The position numbers and the translations under genes are program-made. Positions 10,709 to 22,102 of a stretch of 64,000 nucleotides of DNA are shown here, one piece after another (within the stretch, counting starts at the first letter, position 1; every line of letters begins with the position of its first letter). The notes under the pieces were generated by a model, which was given only the letters and a program-made list of their open reading frames with translations, was not told where the DNA came from and ran no database searches. Source of the DNA: Diadophis punctatus similis (lineage: Eukaryota > Chordata > Lepidosauria > Squamata > Dipsadidae); NCBI GenBank assembly GCA_023053685.1, contig JALIGW010000001.1, positions 228,618,434 through 228,682,433 on the forward strand, given 5' to 3'.

Positions 10709-12163
10709 CAAGTTGCAAGTGAAGGATGACCTTGTTTGGCCCTCCTATAAATTCTAGTGAATCAGGCCAACTTACTGCATGACTAAAACTTTTATCAGGT
10801 CACACTTAAGTCATGTTTGAAATAGGGGAAATGTAACAAGAGATTAGAGGTTTTAGAAAGATATCTCTCATACAATTAAAAGGAATGCAAATGAGTATTT
10901 TAATAGAAAAGCAGCAAAATTAACTCCTTTGGTGGGCAGGTGGCTTTAAAAAGCCCAGACAGAACCTCTGAAAAACAAAATTGGAAAGAATACTCAAACA
11001 TGAAAAAGGATGGATTCCAGATAGATCATTTTATGTGTTTCATTTCAAGTCAGACGTCTATATTCTTGTTGAGTATGTATGGTAGAAAAGTTAATTGCCT
11101 TCCTTCAGAAGAAACATGAAAAGGAGCCTGCTTTTTCAGACAGATAAAACAAAGGTTAGAATCTTTGTCTCATACGTACTCTTCTGTCTGGCTCTGCTCT
11201 CTTTCTGATATCGTTTTAGAATGACTTTTTTATATTTCCATTTTGATCTTGTAGTGTGACTGAAGTAAACCCATTCCTGGGAGTGAGGAAGGGGTGAACA
11301 AACTGTTAAGGGAGAAGATTCAGAAAATATTACCCAGTCCTGGAGAAAAGGAAAGCATGTAAAAAAGAAACTCAAAATAACCTCATCTTGATTTTATATG
11401 GTGTGAGATATAGTAGAGAAAAACTCTGACAGCTTTCAAGATTCTGTTATTATACTCTATAGAAATAAAGAACCATCTTGCAACCCTGGCTGCTCCTAAT
11501 TTCTGACTTTGCCTACTTGAAGGGAATGATACATAGATTCTGTTCCTCGCCCCCCACAAAGGACATAATACTATTTAAAATGCATCAATTGAAACAAGCT
11601 CAGTAAACATTGGATGATGAGGGCCTCTGATCTCTTAAATAAGAGAAACATCAGATACCACCTATGTGAGATAAAGGGAATCTCTTAAGCATGGCTCAAC
11701 TTATAGTATCTTTATGACCACATTTATGTGATTTCTTTAGCAGCGGTACTGAAGAGGTATGCCATCACCTTTTCTGAGGATATGTTTTGTTTCCTCCAGT
11801 CTGGCCTAAGGTCCTGAGTTTTCCTGGTGATTTCCTATGCAAGCGTTAATGAGTGGTGCCACTGCTTCCTTTGTGAGCTCATATCAAGTTGGCCAGGTGT
11901 TTGTACTGGTTGAGGATCCATCAGCCATATACAGAGGCAATTTTCAGTAATTTTATACATAATAATTTTTCAAGTACTCCATGTAATTTGGCGGATGCCT
12001 TGTTTGGGAGAGCTTTGGATTTTAGATACTAAGAATTAATCAAATAAACATTAGGCTTCCAGAAACATCAAGATACTCATTGCTCCTGTTTTAATGCTTT
12101 AATTGGAAATTGGAAATGAGGATTTTGATAACTAAATGTAGTAGGGCAGTATTTTTTCTATGG
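10707..12163. other. mostly unassigned; possible dispersed repeat 11730-11950
   Basis: No gene recognised. The stretch 11735-11860 (AGCAGCGGTACTGAAGAGG and GAGTTTTCCTGGTGATTTCC) resembles 38625-38715 in order and wording, so both are probably diverged copies of one old dispersed repeat of unknown family. Confidence 0.35.
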
Positions 12164-12350
12164 CATAGAATCATAGAATCAACAAGTTAGAAAAGGGGCC
12201 TTTTAGGCCTTGAAATCTAGCCCCATGCTCGGTTGGTGAGCTTCCTTGCATAAGCTATCCATTTCAGGCCCTTTCACAGCATTTCTGTAAGATAAAGACA
12301 TAACTTAATTATCATGTCTCCCTGCCCATATATCACGAGCTAGCTTATCA
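12164..12350 (-). mobile_element. diverged CR1 LINE 3' end
   Basis: ATAGAATCATAGAATCAACA, followed by a degenerate 'AGGCCTT..AATCTAGCCCCATGC' block, is the antisense CR1 3' terminus with its octamer-type tail. It is older and of another subfamily than the GAGTTGGAAGGGACCTTGG copies. Confidence 0.65.
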
Positions 12351-12778
12351 GCATTCTTTGTCAAATAGATCCAGTCTGCCTGATCTGTACAGCCAGAGAG
12401 CTTATGCTCAGAGTTCCCTTTGCTTCAGATATACAGTGTGGCGGGAGGGGACCCAAAGTCAGGCATTTGCTCCTGAGGTATCCCTCTTATGCAACAGATT
12501 GTCCCTGGAGGTGAGGCCATTTTTCATGGCTTTTCAGGTATGATAAAACTCTGGCTCTTCTGGAAGGCCTTGAGATGGATTAATTTAAATAAGTCAATTG
12601 GGGCAATTGGTGCCAATGTTAGTTTAAATGTCATTGTAAATTTGTACCCATTTATTCCTATTGTTTCTCTTGTCTTATGAATTCCAACTGAAACATCGGT
12701 TGAAGACTGGTCCAAAATAATCTAGTAGCCCTTTTTTTTTGTTACTTGTTAGCATCTTTCTCTCTTCATTGTATAGTT

Positions 12779-12910
12779 CAGGGGTCTCCAACCTTGTCAA
12801 CTTTAAGACTTGTGGACTTCAACTCCCAGAATTCCTCAGCCAAAGCTGGCTGAGGAATTCTGGGAGTTGAAGTCCACAAGTCTTAAAGTTGACAAGGTTG
12901 GAGACCCCTG
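12779..12910. mobile_element. hairpin hAT MITE, almost perfect palindrome
   Basis: The unit is almost entirely a palindrome: CAGGGGTCTCCAACCTTG at the left matches CAAGGTTGGAGACCCCTG at the right, and the arms continue through GACTTGTGGACTTCAACTCC to the centre near 12844. CAGGGG ends are of hAT type. No 8-bp duplication is visible. Related copies lie at 13353, 14861, 25981 and 54814. Confidence 0.88.
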
Positions 12911-13352
12911 GGTTGATATTCTAGTTCTTTTTCTTTTCGCTCTGAACATCTTCGAGGCAACTCTTTAAGATGTTGTTAGTCTGTTTCGTTAACTGAGTTC
13001 ATTCTGAGTTTTTGCGTTCCTGACTGAAGCCTTGAGATCCTGGAGTACCTGTCTAATCCCTTCCTTTATGGTTTGGCACCCTTTTCACTGCTTATAGGTG
13101 CCCTTTTTGTTTTCAGATCTTTACTAAGCTTTTTCTGTAGCCTCACGTCATCACTCTAAGTCCTGATTGCTAATCGTGGTTTATGAAAAAAAAAGCACAG
13201 TTGACTGAGTTCCCAATAAGCTATAACTACAGTGACCATGTAACCTTCATTATAAAGGGTAGTCCTTTATATCAGAAAGTTGTCCTATAGATTTATTTAA
13301 TGTGATTATTTTTATGTTTTTGCTCTTAAATTTGTAAAACAAACCTATAAAC

Positions 13353-13506
13353 CAGGGGTGGCCAAACTATGGTTCTTTGAGGACCTGTGGACTTCAACTC
13401 CCAGAATTCCTGAGCTAGCCATGCATGCATGCATGCATGGCTAGCTCAGGAATTTTGGGAGTTGAAGTCCACAGGTCCTCAAAGAACCATAGTTTGGCCA
13501 CCCCTG
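13353..13506. mobile_element. hairpin hAT MITE with perfect 8-bp TSD
   Basis: CAGGGGTGGCCAAACTATGG and its exact reverse complement form the ends, and the arms meet at a central CATG-repeat near 13430. The perfect target duplication CTATAAAC lies at 13345-13352 and 13507-13514. Only one arm mismatch is obvious (CCCAGAATTCC versus CCCAAAATTCC read on the same strand), so it is a young insertion. Confidence 0.95.
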
Positions 13507-13514
13507 CTATAAAC

Positions 13515-14852
13515 ATAAACCTTAAAAAATCCTTATGAGTCTCTTTCCAGTTTGCTCCTTTTCCTGGCTTGTCCCTTATTTTTTTCCCAAAAAATGTGCG
13601 TTGTAGCAATAACCCATGGTTTATAAGCCAAAATGTCCACATACTTTACTAGGTCAGAAACAAAACAAAACATATCATGACTTGGTGTGCTGGGTAGACC
13701 CAAGAATATGTGCATTGTGCTATCTACAACACACTGCTTCATATTCTAAGGGCATATTCATATGGTGATCTCAGTTTTTAAATCAGCAGGTAAACCTCCC
13801 CTTAGTTCCCTATGATTATGTCTTGAGAATTTATCCATTGCTTGCATCTCTTTAAAAAAGCAGATTGATTTCATACACCCAGCAAGGAATTGTTCTGTTT
13901 AAAAATGTATGAGTTTGTAGGGTTATCAACATTACCGAGGCATTTCAGCACATAAAAGGAGAAATTTGGTTTGCATAAAATCCAAAACAGCCTGATTACC
14001 AGAACACCTTCTAAAAGAAAAACATTTTGATGCTTCTCACTCAAAATGCTTCAGCAAGAAATAAGAGAAACCACATGCAGTGTTCCCTGTATTTATTTTA
14101 ACAATCCTAAAATGGTGGGAGTGGATATTTCAAGAGGTAGCCAGTAGTGACACTGCTTGAGGAAGGAAAGGCTTGTGCATTTTAGTACTATATAGAATTA
14201 CCAGACACAGTTAGTGTTGTAAGTTAATATTCCATTTCCCTAGAAACTAAGAAAAATGGAATGAACTCTTCATTTAAGTGATACTTTCCCACAGAAAAAC
14301 ATAAATGAATGCTTTGCAATTGTAACAAAATTTTATTCATTTCTTTTTAAACTGTTCTTCTGTTTGGCACTATTTCTTCGTTCTTTTTTGTAATCAGTAA
14401 ACCCTTTCTTTTGTGCTAGATGCCGTAATTTTTGTATTCAAGAAGATTTCTTTTGTAATATACAATATACTTCAGCCTGTAATACTAACATTCTGGAACA
14501 GACTAGCTATTCCCCCCCTCATGTCACTTACAGAAACTATAAATTCCAAAAACACCTAACATGTTTATATCTGCTCATACTTTACAGATTAATTCTTCCT
14601 AGTCTAAAATTTCATCCCTAGGTCAGGATTTACACTCAGGATTGACAAAGATGTTTTTACCTCTCCACATTTAAGGGGAAAACTCAAGGAAAAGAGGTTT
14701 TTAAGGAATAAACAAATCATACTGTGCTTAGGCTGAGATTTTTGTTTGTGGGTAGTATGAACTGGTTGCATTTGTAGCCAGTTTTGTTTAAAAGTAGCCT
14801 GGCTGATTCAGAAATATGCACAGTACATTGACATGAAGTGAATCAGTTGACA
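13515..14852. other. unassigned AT-rich sequence
   Basis: No gene or repeat recognised. Confidence 0.4.
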
Positions 14853-14860
14853 GTTTAGCT

Positions 14861-14994
14861 CAGGGGTTTCCAAGCTTGGCAACTTTAAGCCTGGAGGACA
14901 TCAACTCCCAGAATTCCCCAGCCAGCAAGATGGCTGGGGAATTCTGGGAGTTGAAGTCCTCCAGGCTTAATGTTGCCAAGCTTGGAGACCCCTG
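14861..14994. mobile_element. hairpin hAT MITE with perfect 8-bp TSD
   Basis: Ends are CAGGGGTTTCCAAGCTTGG and CCAAGCTTGGAGACCCCTG. The arms include TCAACTCCCAGAATTCCCCA and its complement. The target duplication GTTTAGCT is perfect (14853-14860, 14995-15002). Third hairpin of this kind within 2.2 kb. Confidence 0.95.
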
Positions 14995-15002
14995 GTTTAG
15001 CT

Positions 15003-15333
15003 CATAAAAGCAACTAAGCCCAGATGGGGATGAGGAAAAGCAGCTCAAAATATTCAATTAACTTTAACTAACTCAGTGTAAATGAGCCTGGGAAATTCTT
15101 ATTATAGTTTTCAAGATTCTGCATTTACTTCAGATAAGCATTAAACATATCCTAATCAATGTATATCTTTTACTTGTTTGGTCTTGCCTAGCTGCATGGT
15201 GATTGACACTTTAAGAAGAGAATGGATTAAATACTTACAAATAAGGTCAAGATCTCTGAACTGTAACTCCCAGAAAGTATAGTCTAATATAATCTATATT
15301 GATATATAATCTATAATCACATACTATATATAC

Positions 15334-15338
<5 letters not shown>
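15003..15338. other. unassigned sequence before a GT repeat
   Basis: Nothing recognised. Confidence 0.4.
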
Positions 15339-15402
<64 letters not shown>

Positions 15403-15436
15403 ATGTACATACATATGTACGTATGTATGTATGTGT
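15339..15436. repeat. (GT)n followed by (GTAT)n-like microsatellite
   Basis: About 31 GT units, then ACAT/GTAT repeats to about 15436. Confidence 0.95.
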
Positions 15437-15650
15437 AATCCCTTTTTATCAGGATGGAGTTGGGGCGACTGAATGGAGCTGAACATTTACTGGCTGGATG
15501 TCCTTCCTGATGCCTACTTGCAGGAGATATTTTCTCTTTGCGTCCTGAAAGAGAAACATCTGTTGCTGCCTAGGATTGAACTCTTGACTTTATGAGCGGG
15601 AGGTGTCTATGTTCTTATTTTGACATTGTGTAATCCACAAATTGGATAAG

Positions 15651-15900
15651 AGCCGAGGTGGCGGAGCTGTTAGAGTGGGGTAGTGCAGGCCACTTTAGCT
15701 GACACTGATCCGCAGGTCAGCGGTTCAAATCTCACCAGCTCAAGGTTGACTCAGCCTTCCATCCTTCCGAGGTAGGTAAAATGAGGACCCAGATTGTTGG
15801 GGGCAATATAAATATACATTGCTTACTGGTGTAAACCGCTTAGAGAGTGCTTGCACTGTGAGGCGGTATATAAATGTCACTAATAAATAATAAATAAATA
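15651..15900 (+). mobile_element. Sauria-type SINE
   Basis: AGCCGAGGTGGCGGAGCTG opens the tRNA-like part, with a B-box region at GCGGTTCAAATCTCACC. The body carries TTGACTCAGCCTTCCATCC and GTTGGGGGCAATATA, and the copy ends GGCGGTATATAAATG plus AATA-type repeats. Confidence 0.92.
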
Positions 15901-15939
15901 CTTTAATAACTAGTTTCACTACTAAAAATATTGAATAAT

Positions 15940-16670
15940 ACTGCCCCAAGAACGATCTCTGTAGGATCACCGGTTACTGCTTTCCCAATTGATATAGAAC
16001 CATTAATATTCGCTTTCTGACTGTAGTTAGCAAAACAGTTTGAACCCATCTTTCTGTAGTACCATCTAAAACACACTTTTAACAGTTTGTTGGTAAAAAT
16101 GCCAAGGGATCTTTGTCACACGTTTTGCTGAAATCAAGGCAGATTACCATAGCATTCCCTCTGTGAAAGGAGGAGATGAGAGTCATCTCAAATGACCAAG
16201 TTTTGATGAAGTCATGCTTGGTCAATCAAGCATTGTTTTCAAAATGCTTTATTATCTGCTTTAAAAACTTAGAGATCTTAATGATAGCCTCACTGGTTGA
16301 TCCTTTATTTCTTCCTTAAAGAAAGGGGACTGCACTTGCTTTTTCCCAATCCTTTGGAACTTCTCCAGCACTCTTCAAAGATAATTGACAAGAATCCCAA
16401 CAGCTCTTTAGCAAACCTTCATTATTTGAAGGTGTATTTCATTCATTAGGACCTGAAGGTATTTAATTTAGTTGGAAGATTTTTTTATCACTTCCTTACT
16501 GACTTGTAAATCTTGCCTCCCTGTTCCCCCTTGGTTCATTCCCTATGAACAGTATTCAAATCAGCATTTTATTTGAATGTAAAGAGAGAAGCAAAACAGG
16601 AGTTGAGTTCCTCTGCTTTCTCATGGTTATCTGTTAATATGTATTCAGTTGGAACAAGCTTGGAGCCCTG
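15940..16670 (-). pseudogene. degenerate antisense LINE ORF2 region (CR1-like)
   Basis: Blocks such as TTTTGCTGAAATCAAGGCAG, AACTTCTCCAGCACTCTTCA and CATTAGGACCTGAAGG match, in order, the widespread old antisense amniote LINE whose endonuclease part appears further on at 17767-18010. I recognise the pattern from memory rather than a search. Heavily mutated, no frame intact. Confidence 0.5.
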
Positions 16671-16682
16671 TTCCTCCTGCTG

Positions 16683-16810
16683 TTGACATATTTGAAGAAG
16701 AACCCCTTTTTGCTGGATTCTATCTCTCTTGCTACCCTAGCTCATTCTAGAAGGCCATCAAGACTTGGCTTTTTACCCAGGCATGGGGGTAGTGTGAGAG
16801 TGGTTTGGGT
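16683..16810 (+). mobile_element. L2/CR1-type LINE ORF2 C-terminal fragment
   Basis: AGGCCATCAAGACTTGGCTTT corresponds to the last coding segment of the intact LINE at 56-59 kb (…RKAIKTWLF…). No usable frame beyond about 40 codons. Confidence 0.55.
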
Positions 16811-16817
16811 TGGAATA

Positions 16818-16994
16818 TTTATTTATTTATTTATTTATTTTGTATTCTTATATGCCGCCCAACTCCCGGAGGACTCCGGGCGGCGTACAACAGAGAAAAT
16901 ACAAGAAACCAATTCATAAATATTGCATTAAAAACAGATATAAAAATTAAAACCATAATATTTAAAAACATCCAATATCCATTCAATATCCTAA
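16818..16994 (-). mobile_element. L2/CR1-type LINE 3' end
   Basis: ATTT repeats followed by TATGCCGCCCAACTCCCGGA and GGGCGGCGTACAAC are the antisense of a LINE 3' terminus of the same general type as the tail at 59080-59149. A sister copy is at 23962-24125. Confidence 0.7.
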
Positions 16995-17062
16995 GAGGGT
17001 GTTGGAGGTGCCAGGTTTTGGTTGTGTTTTACAATTTTATGTTTTTACATTTTCTATATTTT

Positions 17063-17192
17063 GTAGTGGGGTCCTTGGTGCTCTCTGAGCTTGGCTGTTT
17101 TCTTGCAGACATTTCATTACCAAACTAGGTAACATCATCAGTGTCTGCAAGAAAGCAACTAAGCTCAGAGAGCATCAAGGACTCCATATTTC
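17063..17192. repeat. inverted repeat / hairpin element
   Basis: TCCTTGGTGCTCTCTGAGCTT at about 17072 is repeated inverted as AAGCTCAGAGAGCATCAAGGA ending near 17191, and the arms extend inward through CTTGCAGACA and TGTCTGCAAG. The motif is a recurring dispersed repeat in reptiles; the family is uncertain. Confidence 0.7.
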
Positions 17193-17199
17193 AACCCTG

Positions 17200-17312
17200 A
17201 GCTACAAATATTCCCCACAATAGTTTGGAGTTTTATTATTGTGAACTGCCCAGAATTGTTTTTTTTAAGTTGGTCAGCCATTCAAATCTTTCAAATAAAT
17301 AAAATAAATTTA
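17200..17312 (+). mobile_element. L2/CR1-type LINE 3' tail
   Basis: GTGAACTGCCCAGAATTG followed by AAATAAATAAAATAAA resembles the terminal 'gccctgagt…aaataaa' segment of L2/CR1-type LINEs. It is probably the end of the element whose coding fragment is at 16683, split by the antisense copy. Confidence 0.45.
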
Positions 17313-18010
17313 TCATACTTGCTTTTCTGATCTCACTCCTATATTTCTGAGCTGAAACTTCATAGATCTCCTTGCTTGTTAGCCCATCCTTCCATTTGAA
17401 GAAGCATCTGTCTTTAGTCTCAGTTCCTTTGTGAGCTGCCTATCAAATCACATTAGCTCCTTAGATGTCTCCTGGTTTTCTTCCTCACTGGCATTGTTTG
17501 AGACTGTGCTATCCTTAATTTTTAGAAGTCCCAACATGCCACAACAAATTTGCCTTTTCTTCCCATGGTTGCTTCCTTTCTATTTATCTTAATTTATTAA
17601 AATTGGTCTTTTTAAAATACATGTTTGTGATTAACTTTTTCTAAGCTTTTTAAAATTAAAATCAGTGACTCTAACAACATGTGCTTACTTGCATTGAAAG
17701 CTAGTGTTTTAATATATTAATCAACTCCTCCTTGTTTATAAGGGCCAAATCCAAGACGTAGATTTCTTATGCCTTCCTCAAACTTTTCAAAGAAAATATA
17801 TCTACAGTACAAATCAGGTATTGATTTGACATCTTGTGTTTGATGAAATTAGTTTTCCAACCAATATCTGGGCAGTTGAAATTTCCCATCTCAACCAGTT
17901 TATGGTTCTCTGTGGCTGCAGTTATCCACTTTAATACATCTTTATTTACCTTTTCTGACTGGCTTGGTGATCTGTAGCAGACTTCTAGCAAGATACCCTT
18001 CTGTTAGCTT
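17313..18010 (-). pseudogene. CR1-like LINE, endonuclease-domain remnant (antisense)
   Basis: The 17767-17991 frame on the minus strand encodes the peptide LEVCYRSPSQSEKVNKDVLK and then VEMGNFNCPDIGW. These are the motifs of a CR1 apurinic-type endonuclease (usually 'VCYRPPSQ' and 'GDFNYPDI'). The catalytic D is replaced by N in GNFN. With 15940-16670 it forms one old antisense LINE, interrupted at about 16683-17312 by younger insertions. Confidence 0.7.
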
Positions 18011-18204
18011 GCTCTTTTAACCCAGTTGCTTTCAGTCCTCAAAGAACCATCAGGTGAAGGGATATCTGTACATTAAGTTTATATATAGTGCTATACCACC
18101 TCCTCTTTCCTGTTTCCTGTTCCTTACAAATGATACCCACCCAACTCCATGTTCCACTGGATTCATCCAACCATATGTATATAATCCCTGTTATATTATA
18201 CTTA

Positions 18205-18465
18205 ACAGAATAATAGAATTACAGAGTTGGAAGGGACCTTGGAGGTCTTCTAGTCCAACCCCCTGTTCAAGTAGGAAACCCTATACTATTTCAGATAAAT
18301 GGTTGTCCAGTCGCTTTTTAAAAATTTCCAATGTTGGAGCATTCACAACTTCCGGAGGCAAGTTATTCCACTAATTAATTGTTCTGTCAGGAAATTTCTC
18401 CTTAGTTCTAAGTTGCTTCTCTCCTTGATTAGTTTCCATCCATTGCTTCTTATCCTGCCTTTCGG
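18205..18465 (-). mobile_element. CR1 LINE 3' end
   Basis: Same terminal sequence as the 2287 copy (GAGTTGGAAGGGACCTTGG, then CTTCTAGTCCAACCCCCTG), continuing into the ORF2 C-terminus antisense (AACTTCCGGAGGCAAGTTATTCC). 5'-truncated; the tail here is a short AATA/AATAG stretch. Confidence 0.9.
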
Positions 18466-18689
18466 TGCTACTTCTTTTGTGCTTTATGAGATATAGCCTA
18501 TTTTACTTTAACCCATACTTCGTGCATTAATGTAGAGACATTTAAGACAGCAGGTTAGATTTTCTGTGTTCAGTTTCCCTTTTTGTTTAATTCTGTATTT
18601 TCTTTGTTAAAGTTATAATTTCTAAAACACTTCATTTTGCTGCTGTATTAAACCCACTACTTGCGAGTTCATTATTTACCAGTCATCCT

Positions 18690-18890
18690 TCAGCTGCCAT
18701 GGGACTGGGTTATTTGAGGGACCACCTCCTCCCAATTATGTCTACCTGCCCCATTAGGCCCATCAGGAAGAGTGTGCTCCAAATTCTGTCTATTAAGGAG
18801 TGCAGTCTAGCAGGGCCCAGGAAAGAGAGCCTTTTCTGCTGTAATGTCCGCCATTTAGAACCTCTTTCCCCCAGATACTAGATTGGCCCA
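18690..18890 (+). pseudogene. L2/CR1-type LINE ORF2 C-terminal remnant
   Basis: The 18699-18881 frame encodes GLGYLRDHLLPIMSTCPIRP, which aligns by eye with the 'GPGYLRDRILPHTSLRPVR' region of the intact LINE at 56-59 kb. The rest of the ORF is absent or decayed. A matching 3' tail follows at 19290-19380. Confidence 0.75.
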
Positions 18891-19230
18891 AACCATTTTA
18901 GTGTTTCTTGGGGCCTTAAACACATGATTCCATAACTCTGCCAGCCCTTTGAGGAATTCAGACAAGAAAACAACACTGTGATTACCTTTATTGTAAGGTT
19001 ACAATAATATAATCTTTTAACAATGAAAGCACTTCTCCCCTTTCTTGCCTTTATTTTCCAGAGAAGTACAGAGGTTCCCTTCTGAGATGTTTTCACCCAT
19101 TCCTTCTGTGGGCTGAGACATCTCTTGTTTCACTGTTGCCATGGCTACAACTCTTCCTCCTGTCTCCCAAGGTTATTCTCACAGTTCCTTACAGCTGGTG
19201 CAAAAGTTGTGCTCATTTGCACTGGTGGTT
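18891..19230. other. insertion-like stretch, possible antisense LTR
   Basis: It separates the LINE coding remnant from its 3' tail. It includes 'CCTTTATTGTAAGGTTAC', also seen near 1180; on the minus strand an AATAAAGG poly-A signal can be read. No TSD identified. LTR nature is a guess. Confidence 0.25.
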
Positions 19231-19289
19231 TTTTTTTCTTGGCTGTTGTGTATATGTATTTTAAAAATTGTTTTCTGTTTTTTTTTACA

Positions 19290-19380
19290 CTTTTTTTGAG
19301 CTTTTAATTATTGTTAGCTGTCCAGAGTCATGAATTTGAGATGAGTGGCCGTATAAATGGAATAAATAAATTTATAAAAT
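19290..19380 (+). mobile_element. L2/CR1-type LINE 3' tail
   Basis: TGTTAGCTGTCCAGAGTCATG, then GATGAGTGGCCGTATAAATG and AATAAATAAATTTATAAAA, is a LINE 3' terminus of the L2/CR1 type. Confidence 0.55.
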
Positions 19381-19696
19381 TTCCACTTCCTTAGATTCTA
19401 GTTAAACCCTTTTGACAGGTTAACCAGTGAGAGATACCTTAGGTGTACTTTCTCTCTTTAGTGAATAAATGATCATTCTCAGCAGTTTAATGTATATATT
19501 GAACACTATGGAAGATAAAATACTGTAAAATAAAATTCTAAATGTTTAAGCCATTTACACCCATATAACTTAGTGCAATAATAACATGAGTAACCCTCCA
19601 GCATTATCTTCTGGAATTGACCACCCACAAAATCAATGCAATGCAGAGTACTCCCACTTCTCTTCATTAAACTAATTTAGGAAAGATACCCTATAT
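19381..19696. other. unassigned sequence
   Basis: Nothing recognised. Confidence 0.4.
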
Positions 19697-20062
19697 CAGT
19701 GATGGCTAACCTTTTCCGGACCGAGTGGCCAAACGTGTGTGAATGTGCATGTGCACGCCCGAACCCCCAAAATGCAATGCACGTGTGCCCCCGCATGCCC
19801 CCCGCACATGCATGTGCCCCCCTCCTGCACATGCATGCCCCCGCATGCGCCATGCCCTTCATGCATGGCCCCTGCATGCCCCACCCCTGTGCATGCGCGC
19901 ACGCCCCACTGCAGACACCCCGCCCCCAGCATATGTGCGGCAGAGACCTGAAGAACAGTTGGCCGGTGGGAGGCACACATGCATGCACGGTGCAGCTGAA
20001 TTGGGGCAACAGCTCCCGTGCCCACAGAGAGGGCACTGCATGCCATAGGTTTGCCATTACGG
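19697..20062. mobile_element. hAT-type MITE (CAGTGATGGCTAACC family)
   Basis: It starts CAGTGATGGCTAACCTTTTC and ends GGTTTGCCATTACGG, terminal inverted repeats with a decayed right terminus. Flanks CCCTATAT (19689-19696) and CCTTATAT (20063-20070) are an 8-bp duplication with one mismatch. The interior is a CATGC/CCCGCATG-rich low-complexity stretch that yields several overlapping spurious frames on both strands. Family mates are at 46342-46909 and 29982-30266. Confidence 0.85.
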
Positions 20063-20070
20063 CCTTATAT

Positions 20071-21400
20071 GGTGATAATGAAAATCATGGAAGCGTCCAA
20101 GGGAATTAATATGGTCACACCTTTTGGTCCTTTTTCCAGTTTGGACAAGGCAATATGTTCCAAAAATAGGCTGGACATTGAGTTGAAATATTTTTAAAAA
20201 TTCAGTTTCACCTTACAGTATCTGGGATTGAGCAAGTTAATTTGGGGAAGATATAACAAAATGACAACAACCACCAAACATCCCTTTAAAAAAAGTAAAG
20301 AGGAGAACAAAACATTTTGTACACCTTTTTTTGAGATGCAATAAGAAAAGAACAATATACAGTAAGACTAGCAAAATAATATCCATGAACAGATTCCATT
20401 TAAATGTAAATTACATGAAATGGTGGTTTGGCAAGTATTTTCTAGGAGAACAAAAATGTTCACTCCTTCTTCCCTCTAATTCCGACAGGTGATTCACACA
20501 CCTGCACATAGCTAAAAATGACTCCTGGGCTCCAACACCAGCTATCAAATCTTTTGCCCTGGGCTTTTGCAAGCAATTCTCTGCAGTGATGCCTGCAGGT
20601 GTTCATAGCTGTAAAGTGTTTTTCAGTTGCCATAGCCTCTTGCTGCTAATTAAAATACCAGTGATTGGCACATTCTACTTTGACAATGCTTTCTGCGTTC
20701 TCATTGGATGCTAGGCTGCTGGTGGCCGTCATTGCTCTCAACTCCAGAAAAAGGTTTCAGAACATTTAGAAGAAATTATTTCTCTTGCTGTGCATTTTCT
20801 GTAAAAGGTACCCTCAGAATAATCTTCCTCCAAGCTGAATAACAGAAAAGTAGATGGGGGTATGAGAGAAAAGGGAAAGAAACTAATTTCCAGACAATTC
20901 CAATGATGTATTATAAGACTTTTGGGTAGGTTATTTCTATTTGTATGAATGGGTGCAATTTACTTCCCTAGCATTGGAATGCAACTCATGGCCATTATCT
21001 CTCCCAGGCAATGTTTGACAGTCTGACATATAACATGACCTGTTAGTTTCCTCAGCTGTTCTATAGGGTTGTAGTGTGTGTGTATGTGTATGTTTGTGCC
21101 CAGACTACAGATATTTATTAATAGGAGCTTCCTTGTGCTACCAGTCATAAACATTATCATTATTCTATCTCTTCTTTGTATTTTTTTAAAATAGGAAAGG
21201 TATTGGAACAGGTACTGTAGTAGAAAATTACAGGAAACTTCAATGGAAAAATGGTATCTTTTGAAGTATCCCATCTGTTCTCCGGGTGAATTTTTTTTTG
21301 AATGAAAAAGGATGATTGCATAATTTAAGCTATGTCTGGAAACATTGTTAGCCATGCTTTAATCCCATTTAGATTCTGATTCCAATTAAATCAGATTTTA
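20071..21400. other. unassigned, apparently unique sequence
   Basis: No repeat recognised. The part 20460-20760 is more GC-balanced than its surroundings and lacks repeat hallmarks, so a conserved non-coding element is possible but untested. The 20960-21355 minus-strand frame has no domain. Confidence 0.35.
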
Positions 21401-21900
21401 ATTTATAAGGCTGCCCGATTCAAAAGTCTCTAAGCAGCATACAGGATTAAAAATTGTTAAAAAGAATAACAATTCAACAAAAGCTAAATGACACAGAAGA
21501 ATCAAAATGCCTTCACATTGACAAGAATGCTCGTAAGGAAGCTGCCGTCCAAATTAGTCCAAGTTTAAAGCGCTTTTTTGAATAAGTCCATTCAGGGGAA
21601 ATGCTGTTTTAGGAGGCCGAGCAGTCACAGAGAAGACCTGCTTGCTGGATGTCATGAGATGACACTGTTTTATCACTGGGATCTGGAACATGCCAATTCT
21701 GTCAGTTCGAACTGGATAACTAGACACAATGGAGATTGATGATCTCTTGAGTACCTAGGCCCTATGCCTTGAATGGTTTTAAAGGTGATAACCAGCAAGT
21801 TTGAATTGCGCTTGAAAGTCAACTGGTAACCAGTGCAATTTAGTCATTGTTATCCCATTATTTTGAATGAGATTAAGATATGGCTAATTTAGGCTAATTT
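21400..21900 (-). mobile_element. degenerate LINE 5' region (CR1/L2-like), antisense
   Basis: Blocks such as GGCTGCCCGATTCAAAAGTC and TTGAATTGCGCTTGAAAGTC resemble the antisense of squamate LINE ORF1 or 5' sequence. Assignment is by remembered pattern. Confidence 0.35.
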
Positions 21901-21969
21901 AGTCTTGATCTAAGATGCAATTTTCGTACAGGCTAGGCTTTAGCCTTTTGAGCTAGTTTAATGTAGAAT

Positions 21970-22102
21970 AATTTCCTGATTGCTTACTTGAACCCTATGA
22001 CAACCATTCTTGACAAATGTATCTTTTCTTTTATGTACACTGAGAGCATATGCACCAAAGACAAATTCCTTATGTGTCCAATCACACTTGGCCAATAAAG
22101 AA
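21970..22102 (+). mobile_element. LINE 3' end (AATAAAGAATTC type)
   Basis: The last about 95 bp are nearly identical to 23223-23320: TTGACAAATGTATCTTTTC through GGCCAATAAAGAATTCTA. The copy is strongly 5'-truncated and runs straight into (ATTCT)n. The family is probably CR1-group; not resolved. Confidence 0.75.

Noticed and set aside
10442..10729. Overlapping frames rich in CV, HT, SSS and RRR across the pyrimidine and GT repeats
   Set aside because: Pure translation of microsatellites; no start context or domain.
19677..20109. Five to six overlapping frames on both strands, Cys/His rich
   Set aside because: They lie wholly inside a hAT MITE with CATGC-type low-complexity sequence.
20960..21355. 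131-aa frame on the minus strand
   Set aside because: No recognisable family, AT-rich codon use like random intergenic sequence, no supporting structure.
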